Source: JAYWGN01 sp043778255
GTDB taxonomy: Bacteria > Bacteroidota > Bacteroidia > Chitinophagales > Chitinophagaceae
Length of the DNA: 64,000 nucleotides
Direction of reading: 5' to 3'
Assembly: GCA_043778255.1 (NCBI GenBank)
Contig: JAYWGN010000057.1
Location: 62,001 to 126,000 of the forward strand
In this document: positions 37,132-45,703 of the stretch, piece by piece
Numbering within the stretch: position 1 is the first letter of the stretch
Layout: the number at the start of each line of letters is the position of its first letter
Translations under genes and position numbers: made by a program
Notes under the pieces: model-generated
Databases searched by the model: none
Told to the model about the DNA's origin: nothing
The model's input: only the letters and a program-made list of their open reading frames with translations

Positions 37132-40100
37132 ATGAAGCTCAATTTTTTAAAGCCAAAAAAAAATAAATTATTGCTGCTATTATTTACAGCAGCTTGGCTT
37201 TATATACTGCCCATACTGTACCAAATTATATTTGTAAACAATGATAATCCACAGAAAGTAATAGCCCAAATTGAAAGTAATATAGCTAATCATGAGAATG
37301 AATTTAATGCAATTGCTGCTAATCAAAATGCCTTACAACTATTATCTAGTAAGCGTTACAGATTAATAGATGTAGAGCAATACTACAAGCTTAAATTTAG
37401 TTTTCAACTTTACACTCCCAATGGCGACAGTACATTTAAGCTTATGTATTGGAACAATAATACGGTACTACCTAACACCGTTGATTTGTTAAGTACCGAT
37501 GGAAAATATGCAACTACAAAAGATAATGGCATTTATGAATTTGTAAAAAAAACAATTATAATAAATGGTACTACTTATATACTTACAGGGTTATTACCCA
37601 TAAGGTTGCAATATTTTATAGAAACTGATTATTTAAAAAAAGAATTTGTAGCTGAATCTGGTATTGAAAAGAAATACACAGTTTCCAATGAACCTACTAT
37701 TTATCCTATTAAAAATAATGATGGTACTACATTATTATACATAAAAAAAGTAACTGATTATAGAAACACTGGTTTTAGTATGTTTTTTATTATTTGTAGG
37801 TTTCTGTTTATAATTGTTGCATTATGGTTTCTATATACTATGGCTGCTTTAGCTATGGCTCAGTATAGTTTTAACATTGTGTTTATAGTATTTGTAATTA
37901 GTGTACTTTCATTACGTGGTATAGGTTACTTTTTTAATTTTCCTGTCAATTTTAATTCAATCGAATATTTTGACCCTCGTATATATGCAGCCGATGCTGT
38001 GTTTAAGTCATTAGGTGATTTAAGTTATAATATTGTAATTGCTTATGTAATAGTACTATTTTATATTAAATATTACAAACAAAAAACTTACTCTAACAAA
38101 TATGTGCCTCTTTTTATTGATACTATAAAAATTATAAGCTTTGTAGTTTATACATTTTTCACTGTATGGTTATTTCGTAGTTTAATTACTGCCTCCACTA
38201 TTTCATTTAATGTTACCAATTTTTTTAGTCTCAATAAGTATAGTTTTTTTGGCTTTGTACATATTGCATTTATTGTAATGTTATACTATTTAGTTACTTG
38301 CAAAGTTATAGTTATACAACAAGTATTTAAAGCATCAAAAGGTATTAAATACATACTAATTGCAATTGTGGGCTTACTATTTTTGTTTTTAAATTTGAGT
38401 TGGGCTAATGATATTATTTGTATTTGGATATTGTTATGGATGCTGCTTTATGCCTTTTGTAGCAATTTTTTGGAACATCAAAAAACTACAACTTACTATA
38501 ATATTAGTTTATTGTGGCTGGTATATTTTTCTGTATCGGCAAGTATATTATTTAATTACGAAAATAAAAATAAAGAACTTACTGACCGAAAATACTTAGC
38601 ACAAAAAATGGCTTTCAAGTCCGATCCTAATACCGAAAATTTATTAAGTATTGCTTTAAGTAGGTTCGATAATAATTTTTTGAGTAAAAATATTGGTTCA
38701 TTTTACAACCCGTCCCAATCATTACAAGTAAAAAATAAATTACTTAACGAAAATTTTGTAGGCTACCTTAACAAGTTTGAAACAAAAATATATACTTACG
38801 ATAGCCTCGAAATGCCTTTGTATAATATGGATAGTAGTAACTATCAAACTTTTAATGCTATAATTCAAAACCAAGGTAACCGAATAGCAAACATACCCGA
38901 TTTGTATTATTATGAAACTGGGTTCGATTTGTTTCGCTATATTTTTAAAAAAACAATACTTGATACAAGTGGTAAAACTCTTGGTTATTTTATAGTACAA
39001 GCCAACCCATTATCTTACAAAAATAAAAGTACTGCTTTATCACCCGAACTATTTAAACAAAGAAATAGTTCCATTACCGAAAATGGGAATAATTACATAT
39101 TTGCAGTATATAATAAATTAGAATTACGAAAACGATTTATTGATTACGATTTGCCTACAACTATTACTAGCAGCGATATTCCACTTACCGATGATACCAT
39201 TAAGTACCGCAATGGATATGAAGAGCTGTGGTACAAACTCAATAAAGATTCGGTAGTAGTGGTTGGTAAAAAAACAGGTATTTGGATAGCAACTATTACA
39301 CTATTTGCTTACCTATTTTTTGCATTAATTGTTGTAACAAGTTTAGTATCGTTATTACATTTATTATTTACTGGTAAAGTAAACAAAATATTATTACAGC
39401 AAACTTTTCAATTAACGTTTAGTAAAAAGGTTCAAGTTATTGTATGGGTGGTAAGTTTGGTTTCTTTTTTAATTGTTGGTATTGTAATTATTAGTTTATT
39501 TAATACAAGGTTTGCCAAATCTAACAAAGAAAGGCTAAGCCGTACTATGAGTATACTAATAGCAGATGTTCAAAATAAGCTTAACAAAAATTCTATATTT
39601 GATGATGTAGTAAAAGTGTATGAACCTATGGCTAACACAGCATTAAAGGAAAGTATATTTCAAATGAGCGAAATACATAATGTTGATTTTAATATTTATG
39701 ATTTGGAGGGTACTCTCAAGTTATCATCGCAACCATTTATTGAAAGTAAAGGTATATTAAGTAATAAAATAAACCCTTTAGCCTTTTTTTATTTAAGTAA
39801 AAAGGCATCGGCACAATTGGTACAGCAAGAGAGTATTGGTTCATTTGCTTACACCAGTATGTATGTACCCATACGTGATGAAAGTGGCAAAGCTTATGGC
39901 TACCTTAATATACCTTACTACTCTTCACAAATAGATTTAAAGCAAGAAATTTCGAACTTCTTAATTACAATTATTAACCTTAATGCTTTCATATTTTTAA
40001 TAGCTGGTATATTTGCTTGGCTAGTTACAAACCGCATTACCAAATCGTTTGAGCTTATAAGCGAAAAAATGAGGGAGGTAAGCCTAGGTAAAAATGAAAT

Positions 40101-40869
40101 AATAAAATGGAAAAATAAAGACGAAATTGGAGGGCTTGTAAATGAGTATAATAAAATGGTACAAAAGCTAGAAGAAAGTGCAACTGAATTAGCTAAAAGT
40201 GAAAGAGAAAATGCATGGCGAGAAATGGCAAGGCAAGTGGCACATGAAATAAAAAACCCACTTACGCCTATGAAATTAAGTATTCAATACTTACAAAAAT
40301 CGATTGATAATAATAAAGATAATGTAAAGGAATTAGCAACATCTGTAAGTAAAACTTTGGTTGAACAAATTGACCACTTAAGTACTATTGCCTCTGACTT
40401 TTCGCAATTTGCAAATATTGGTAATAGTAAAAACGAACAGTTTGATATTGTGCCAGTTATTGCCTCATTGCAACTACTATTTATGGTGGAAAATAGTGTG
40501 GTAATTAACCTACATAACCAAGCAATTACTACACAAATATTTGCCGACAAAACACAAATAAATAGGCTATTTACCAACCTCATAAAAAATGCATTACAAG
40601 CTTACACAACTAATGGTATTAAAACAATTGATATAGACATTACCACTACAACTACTCAAGTTGTAATTGCAGTTAAAGACTATGCCAATGGGATTCCTGT
40701 AAGTTTACAACACAAAATATTTACCCCTAACTTTACTACCAAAACATCGGGCACTGGCTTGGGTTTGGCTATAAGCAAAGGAATTGTGGAAAATGCAAAA
40801 GGCAGTATTTATTTTACAACTAATGAATATGTTGGTACTACTTTTTATGTAAATTTGCCACAAAGTTAA
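37132..40869 (+). CDS. large membrane histidine kinase, NtrY-like
   Basis: Sensor kinase of 1245 residues, unusually long. The N-terminal half has many hydrophobic helices: one near 12-30, a cluster at about 215-470, and a pair near 715-740 and 765-790. A large extracytoplasmic part follows. A last helix (about 945-965) leads to a HAMP-like segment. The catalytic part has the phosphoacceptor H1037 in ARQVAHEIKNPLTPMK, the N box NRLFTNLIKNALQ, and the ATP lid GTGLGLAISKGI. No response regulator is adjacent. mazG ends 1 bp before it. Confidence 0.88.
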   Translation: MKLNFLKPKKNKLLLLLFTAAWLYILPILYQIIFVNNDNPQKVIAQIESNIANHENEFNAIAANQNALQLLSSKRYRLIDVEQYYKLKFSFQLYTPNGDSTFKLMYWNNNTVLPNTVDLLSTDGKYATTKDNGIYEFVKKTIIINGTTYILTGLLPIRLQYFIETDYLKKEFVAESGIEKKYTVSNEPTIYPIKNNDGTTLLYIKKVTDYRNTGFSMFFIICRFLFIIVALWFLYTMAALAMAQYSFNIVFIVFVISVLSLRGIGYFFNFPVNFNSIEYFDPRIYAADAVFKSLGDLSYNIVIAYVIVLFYIKYYKQKTYSNKYVPLFIDTIKIISFVVYTFFTVWLFRSLITASTISFNVTNFFSLNKYSFFGFVHIAFIVMLYYLVTCKVIVIQQVFKASKGIKYILIAIVGLLFLFLNLSWANDIICIWILLWMLLYAFCSNFLEHQKTTTYYNISLLWLVYFSVSASILFNYENKNKELTDRKYLAQKMAFKSDPNTENLLSIALSRFDNNFLSKNIGSFYNPSQSLQVKNKLLNENFVGYLNKFETKIYTYDSLEMPLYNMDSSNYQTFNAIIQNQGNRIANIPDLYYYETGFDLFRYIFKKTILDTSGKTLGYFIVQANPLSYKNKSTALSPELFKQRNSSITENGNNYIFAVYNKLELRKRFIDYDLPTTITSSDIPLTDDTIKYRNGYEELWYKLNKDSVVVVGKKTGIWIATITLFAYLFFALIVVTSLVSLLHLLFTGKVNKILLQQTFQLTFSKKVQVIVWVVSLVSFLIVGIVIISLFNTRFAKSNKERLSRTMSILIADVQNKLNKNSIFDDVVKVYEPMANTALKESIFQMSEIHNVDFNIYDLEGTLKLSSQPFIESKGILSNKINPLAFFYLSKKASAQLVQQESIGSFAYTSMYVPIRDESGKAYGYLNIPYYSSQIDLKQEISNFLITIINLNAFIFLIAGIFAWLVTNRITKSFELISEKMREVSLGKNEIIKWKNKDEIGGLVNEYNKMVQKLEESATELAKSERENAWREMARQVAHEIKNPLTPMKLSIQYLQKSIDNNKDNVKELATSVSKTLVEQIDHLSTIASDFSQFANIGNSKNEQFDIVPVIASLQLLFMVENSVVINLHNQAITTQIFADKTQINRLFTNLIKNALQAYTTNGIKTIDIDITTTTTQVVIAVKDYANGIPVSLQHKIFTPNFTTKTSGTGLGLAISKGIVENAKGSIYFTTNEYVGTTFYVNLPQS

Positions 40870-40925
40870 AATTTTGATTTGCTTATAATTTGATTAATAT
40901 GCTTATCTTCAATCAAAAAAAATAA

Positions 40926-41383
40926 ATGCAGCGATTTTATTTTGATACATCTGTTTTTGGTGGAGCATTTGATAGTGTATTTGCTGAAATAACATGGCAA
41001 CTTTTTGAAAGAGTTAATTTTGAGACATAATTTGTGTTTTATCTGATTTAACTGAAACAGAATTAGTTAATGCTCCAGAAAATGTGATAGAGCATTTTAA
41101 AAGTTTAAGAAAAGATAAATTAGAGAGAGTTATTGTAACAGATGAAATACTAATTTTAGCCTCTAAGTATGTGGCTGAAGGTGTGGTAGGAAAAACTAGT
41201 TTTGATGATTGTGTTCATATTGCTACGGCTACTATTTACAAAGCTGACATTTTAGTGAGCTGGAATTTTAAGCATATAGTCAATGTTTACCGAATCCGTG
41301 GTTATAACTCTATAAATATTAGATCCAATTATCAATCATTAGAAATTCGTTCACCTAAAGAAATTATAGAATATGAAGACTGA
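40926..41383 (+). pseudogene. frameshifted PIN-domain toxin-like gene
   Basis: The first frame starts at the ATG at 40926 (RFYFDTSVFGGAFD, with the first acidic PIN residue) and stops at 41028. The second frame, open from 41024 to 41383, continues with VLSDLTETELVNA, FDDCVHIATATIYKADILVS, and the Bacteroidota-type end IRSPKEIIEY. The shift fits a 1-bp deletion near 41021-41030; no slippery heptamer is seen there. The product would be a PIN-type RNase toxin of about 150 residues. A 53-codon gene overlaps its end and is likely the antitoxin. Confidence 0.75.
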
Positions 41384-41534
41384 AATAAAAAAGCAAAAAA
41401 ATGAAAAAGACTTTGACACAATCAAAACTTTTAGGACTATTAAAGATAAAATATCTTTAGAAATATCAAATATGAACTTTGAACAAATTAAAGATTATTT
41501 GAAAGTAAATAGTGCTAAACTTTATTCAAAATAG
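41373..41534 (+). CDS. small antitoxin-like protein downstream of the PIN gene
   Basis: A 53-residue frame starting at the ATG at 41373, overlapping the end of the PIN frame by 11 bp. The product is charged and helical, with DTIKTFRTIKDKISLEI and MNFEQIKDYLKVNS, a pattern expected for the small antitoxin that follows PIN toxins of this type. The overlap suggests translational coupling. It remains intact while the toxin is frameshifted, a common state because loss of toxin is tolerated. Antitoxin function is inferred from context only. Confidence 0.55.
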   Translation: MKTEIKKQKNEKDFDTIKTFRTIKDKISLEISNMNFEQIKDYLKVNSAKLYSK

Positions 41535-41578
41535 TAAGCTAATTAAAATATTATTTTAATTGAATTACAGAACTTAGA

Positions 41579-42658
41579 CTAACAAAATTCAACACTCAAT
41601 TCATCACCTAATTTTACTAAGTCATCAACTACTAGTTGGAGTATTGGAATCCCAGTTTTAAGTCGGTAAGTTTCCATTTCCCTTTCTGGGCTGCCTGGTA
41701 TTATTACTTTTTGATTTTCGTTAATTGGTGTAGCATTTTGCATACTTATAATCCAATTATCCATATCGGCTTTAAATTCGTTTGCAGGTCTAAAAGCATC
41801 AATTCGCATAGCACCAAAAAAATGCCCAAGTCCTTTGCCAGGCATATTATTAGGCATTGGTATATATGCAGGAAAAGGTGGCACCCATTGGCTATAATTA
41901 GCTCCACTAAGTACACCACTCAATATATCAACTATGCTACCTAGGCAAAATCCTTTGTGGCTGCTATGTTCCCTATCGCCACCAAGTGGTAATAAGGCAC
42001 CGCCTTTTTTTAAAATATTCGCATCAGTAATTTCACTACCATGCTCATCTTGCACCCAACCTGTTGGTGTAGCTTCGTTTTTACGTTGTAGTATTTCTAA
42101 CTTGCCATTAGCAGCTGTAGTAGTGCTAAAATCTGCTACAAATGCAGGTTGTACTCCAGCAGGTACAGCTACTGCAATTGGGTTAGTACCCAACATTTTT
42201 TGCTTGCTAAATGTTGGCGCTACCAAGGCACTTGCATTTGTCATTGCTATACCAATCATATCATTTTCAAGTGCCATCATAGCATGGTAACCAGCTATGC
42301 CAAAGTGGTTGCTATGTTGTACACTTACCCAACCGCTGCCTACATTTTTTGCTTTATCAATAGCTATTTGCATAGCATAAGGTGCTACTAATAATCCAAG
42401 TCCGCTACCACCGTCTATTGTAGCTGTACTTGGGGTTTCGTGTATTATGTGAGGTGCAGTAGTAGTTACAATTCGCCCTGCTTGCCATAGCCTTACATAG
42501 CCGCTAAGCCTTGCTATGCCATGGCTATCAATACCTCGTATATCGGCACTTAATAATACTTTTGTGGCTAATTGTGCTGCCGTAGTATTGTAACCCATTT
42601 TGGTAAATATAGCTTCGCAAAATGTTTGTAATTGTATGTAGTTATATGTAGTACTCAT
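41579..42658 (-). CDS. Ldh2-family malate/L-lactate dehydrogenase-like protein
   Basis: NAD(P)-dependent oxidoreductase of the malate/L-sulfolactate/ureidoglycolate family, 359 residues. It has RGIDSHGIARLSGYV (about 58), VQHSNHFGIAGYHAM and LGTNPIAVAVP, all typical of the group. The exact 2-hydroxyacid substrate cannot be told. The start at 42658 leaves a 319-bp gap to hscA on the other strand. Confidence 0.9.
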   Translation of the reverse strand: MSTTYNYIQLQTFCEAIFTKMGYNTTAAQLATKVLLSADIRGIDSHGIARLSGYVRLWQAGRIVTTTAPHIIHETPSTATIDGGSGLGLLVAPYAMQIAIDKAKNVGSGWVSVQHSNHFGIAGYHAMMALENDMIGIAMTNASALVAPTFSKQKMLGTNPIAVAVPAGVQPAFVADFSTTTAANGKLEILQRKNEATPTGWVQDEHGSEITDANILKKGGALLPLGGDREHSSHKGFCLGSIVDILSGVLSGANYSQWVPPFPAYIPMPNNMPGKGLGHFFGAMRIDAFRPANEFKADMDNWIISMQNATPINENQKVIIPGSPEREMETYRLKTGIPILQLVVDDLVKLGDELSVEFC

Positions 42659-42890
42659 TGTTGATTATATTATTATAGCATGTTATTAAATTAAATTTTA
42701 CAAAAAAAATTTAAAATTAAAAACACTAGTAAAATGCAAGTATTGCTACAAAGTTAAAGCTACTATTTTGTATTACATTGCTATGTTTTTTATTTGCAAA
42801 ATTGAAAATATTAATTTACTTTATTATAATTTTTATAATCTCGACTATTACGGAAATCAAATAATTAAATTAATTCTTTATTTTCCTACT

Positions 42891-42938
42891 TTAGCACATT
42901 AGCACATTAGCATATTAGCATATTAGCACATTATGACA
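42891..42938. repeat. 8-bp tandem array in the divergent gap before hscA
   Basis: Six units of TTAGCACA/TTAGCATA with a final variant TTATGACA, 8-bp period. No complementary array and no four-helix-bundle gene were found nearby, unlike at 12.2 and 22.1 kb. The rest of the 319-bp gap (42659-42977) is AT-rich with no other recognised feature apart from the -7 box. Confidence 0.85.
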
Positions 42939-42964
42939 TTTCCCTATTAGCGAATAAATTTTGT

Positions 42965-42972
42965 TAATTTTG
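42965..42972 (+). promoter_or_regulatory. -7 box of hscA, nearly leaderless
   Basis: TAATTTTG matches TAnnTTTG and ends 5 nt before the ATG at 42978, so the transcript would begin at or close to the start codon. Confidence 0.5.
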
Positions 42973-42977
42973 CACTT

Positions 42978-44822
42978 ATGGCAAAAGTTAGTATTAACAT
43001 AGCAACGGGTAGTTTGCAGCAGCAAGAAATGATAGTAGGTATTGACCTCGGTACTACCAATAGCTTAATTGCAATTATACACCCCGAAAGCAAAAAAGCA
43101 GTTGTGCTTAAAGAGTATGATAGTAGTTCGTTAGTGCCATCAATAGTGCATTTTGGCGAAGCCAATACCATACTTGTAGGTGATGATGCAAAGCCTTACT
43201 TAATAACTGAACCAGAAAATACTTTATTTTCTGTAAAGCGCTTAATGGGCAAATCGTATAAGGATGTAGCTAGTGCAGCCCATTATTTTACTTACAATAT
43301 AATTGACGATAATACCGATAATTTGGTGAAAGTACAAGTAGGCAACACATTTTATTCGCCTATTGAGTTATCGAGTTTTATATTGGCTGCACTTAAAAAA
43401 AGAGCAGAACATATATTAAAAACTCCAGTAAATAAAGCAGTAATTACAGTACCTGCCTACTTTAACGATACGCAACGCCAAGCTACAAGAGATGCCGGCA
43501 AACTTGCAGGGCTCGATGTACTCCGCATCATCAATGAGCCTACAGCAGCTAGTTTGGCCTATGGTATTGGGTTTCTTAAAGATGATAATAAAACTATAGC
43601 AGTGTATGATTTGGGTGGTGGTACATTTGATATTTCAATAGTACAAGTACAGGATGGCATTTATGAAGTATTGGCTACCAACGGCAATACCTACTTGGGT
43701 GGCGATGATTTGGATAATGCAATAGCACAGTATTGGATTACTCAATATACTATTGAAATAACTGATAAACATGTATTGCCACAATTACGTTTGTTAGCTG
43801 AGGCAGCTAAAAAATATTTGAGTACAAACGAAAATTTTGAAGCAAAATTTAACCAAATAATTGTACAAATAAACAAACAACAATTTGAAACATTAATAAC
43901 ACCATTAATAGAAACTACTATTACTTGTTGTATAAATGCTTTGGCTGATGCCAAAATAAATACAACTGCAATTGATGATATAATAATGGTAGGTGGCAGT
44001 ACTAGAGTGCCTTTGGTAAAAACAATGGTTAGTAATTATTTTGGTAAAAGTGTAAATGATACCGTAAACCCCGACGAGGTAGTAGCACTTGGAGCCGCCA
44101 TACAAGCCGATGTATTGGCTGGCAATAATAAAGATGTATTGCTGTTAGATGTTACTCCGCTAAGCCTCGGTATTGAAACTATGGGCGGACTTATGGATGT
44201 ACTAATTGAACGAAATAGTAAAATACCCAATAAAGCTTCTCGGCAATATACAACCTATAAAGATGGGCAATCGGGTATTACCATTTCAGTATATCAAGGA
44301 GAAAGAGATTTGGTAAAGGACAATAGAAAATTAGCCGAATTTATACTTAAAGGCATACCACCTATGCCAGCAGGTTTACCTAAGGTTGACATAAGTTTTT
44401 TAATAAATGCCGATGGTATATTGGTAGTAAATGCCAAAGAGTTAAGAAGTGGGGTAGCGCAGTCGGTTGAAATAAAACCACAGTTTGGCATAACAGATGA
44501 AGTGGTGGAAACAATGTTAATGGACTCTATTACTAATGCAAAAGCTGATATTGCCATTAGGGCATTAACCGAAGCTACTACCGAAGCAAAACAACTTATT
44601 AATACAACCATATCATTTTTGCAAAAAAATAAAAATAACTTAACAACTGCCGAAATTGATGCTACTAATACAGCTATAACTGCCCTTGAAAATGAACTAA
44701 AAACAGACAATAAAAATAGCATACAACAACATATAGAGCTACTAAACCATGTAACCCAACCCTTTGCCGAACGTGTTATGGATATTGTAGTAGCTGATGC
44801 AATAAAAGGTAAGCAAATTTAA
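42978..44822 (+). CDS. hscA: Hsp70-family chaperone, HscA-like (Fe-S assembly)
   Basis: A 614-residue Hsp70 protein. The ATPase domain carries VGIDLGTTNSLIA (about 20), VITVPAYFNDTQRQATRDAG, YDLGGGTFDISI and VGGSTRVPLV. The substrate-binding domain begins LLDVTPLSLGIETMGG. The C-terminus ends without the DnaK EEVD-like or long acidic tail. Length and N-terminal extension fit HscA, the chaperone for iron-sulfur cluster transfer, rather than DnaK; no hscB or fdx lies next to it, so the assignment rests on sequence. Confidence 0.82.
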   Translation: MAKVSINIATGSLQQQEMIVGIDLGTTNSLIAIIHPESKKAVVLKEYDSSSLVPSIVHFGEANTILVGDDAKPYLITEPENTLFSVKRLMGKSYKDVASAAHYFTYNIIDDNTDNLVKVQVGNTFYSPIELSSFILAALKKRAEHILKTPVNKAVITVPAYFNDTQRQATRDAGKLAGLDVLRIINEPTAASLAYGIGFLKDDNKTIAVYDLGGGTFDISIVQVQDGIYEVLATNGNTYLGGDDLDNAIAQYWITQYTIEITDKHVLPQLRLLAEAAKKYLSTNENFEAKFNQIIVQINKQQFETLITPLIETTITCCINALADAKINTTAIDDIIMVGGSTRVPLVKTMVSNYFGKSVNDTVNPDEVVALGAAIQADVLAGNNKDVLLLDVTPLSLGIETMGGLMDVLIERNSKIPNKASRQYTTYKDGQSGITISVYQGERDLVKDNRKLAEFILKGIPPMPAGLPKVDISFLINADGILVVNAKELRSGVAQSVEIKPQFGITDEVVETMLMDSITNAKADIAIRALTEATTEAKQLINTTISFLQKNKNNLTTAEIDATNTAITALENELKTDNKNSIQQHIELLNHVTQPFAERVMDIVVADAIKGKQI

Positions 44823-44862
44823 AAAAAGTTATTGTTCCTAAATATAAACAAACCTAAAAAAA

Positions 44863-45462
44863 ATGTCATTCCTTATCCCCAAATTTTTTGAAAGCAACGA
44901 TTATTTTATTGATGAAAAAGTAAATTTTTTCAAATTTCACAACCACTACAAAGTATATGATAATACGGGCCAACAAGTTGGTAATGTAGTACAACAGGTT
45001 ACTGATTGGCACAAATTTTTACGTTTATTTTTAAGTAAAGCCATGTTTCCATTTACGCTTAATATAATGGATGTTGACGATACAGTATTAGTGAGTATTA
45101 CAAGAGGTTGGACGTTCTGGCTATCAAAAATTACAATACTTGATGGCAGTGGATTGGTAATTGGTTCAATAAAACAAAAATTTAAATTTTTTAAACCAAC
45201 CTTTCAAATATTTGATACTAACCAACAACAAATTGGTACAATTACTGGCGATTGGAAAGCTTGGAATTTTAGTATAACAGATGATAATGAAAACCAGATA
45301 GGAAGTATTAATAAAAAGTGGGGTGGTATTGCTAAAGAGTTTTTTACAAGTGCCGATAAATATTATGTAAGCATAGTACCCGAATACGCCGAAGATGCCA
45401 ACAAAGTAAACATAGTAGCAGCTGCTATAGTGGTGGATATGGTGCTAAAAGAGAGTAAATAA
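44863..45462 (+). CDS. LURP-one/scramblase-like family protein
   Basis: A 199-residue protein with the repeated beta-hairpin pattern of the LURP-one-related (tubby-like) family. The pattern recurs in pairs: YKVYDNTGQQVGNV, ITILDGSGLVIGSIKQ, FQIFDTNQQQIGTITG and FSITDDNENQIGSI. Membrane binding or lipid-handling is suggested for some relatives, but the role is unknown here. It follows hscA by 40 bp and may be expressed with it. Confidence 0.75.
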   Translation: MSFLIPKFFESNDYFIDEKVNFFKFHNHYKVYDNTGQQVGNVVQQVTDWHKFLRLFLSKAMFPFTLNIMDVDDTVLVSITRGWTFWLSKITILDGSGLVIGSIKQKFKFFKPTFQIFDTNQQQIGTITGDWKAWNFSITDDNENQIGSINKKWGGIAKEFFTSADKYYVSIVPEYAEDANKVNIVAAAIVVDMVLKESK

Positions 45463-45597
45463 TTAATTGATAATGAATATTTGATATTCGTCAGTTAATG
45501 CATTGAACATTTATTATACTTTTTTTTAGTTTGGTTTCTAACCGCTACTCTATGGTTCGTTTATACACTAATAATAAAAAGTTGCCCTTTCATTTCA

Positions 45598-45621
45598 GTG
45601 GTTAGTGTCCTTACTAACCAC
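45598..45621. repeat. perfect 9-bp hairpin upstream of the TonB receptor gene
   Basis: GTGGTTAGT, loop GTCCTT, ACTAACCAC. No T-run follows on either strand, so it is not a standard terminator. It lies about 85 bp before the receptor start and could be an operator or an mRNA leader hairpin. Confidence 0.55.
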
Positions 45622-45703
45622 AAAAGATTATTTAATAACAATAGCAAATAACGAACTATTAATTGGCTACATTGTTTTAAAAACGTTTAAAATAAATTTG
45701 ATT

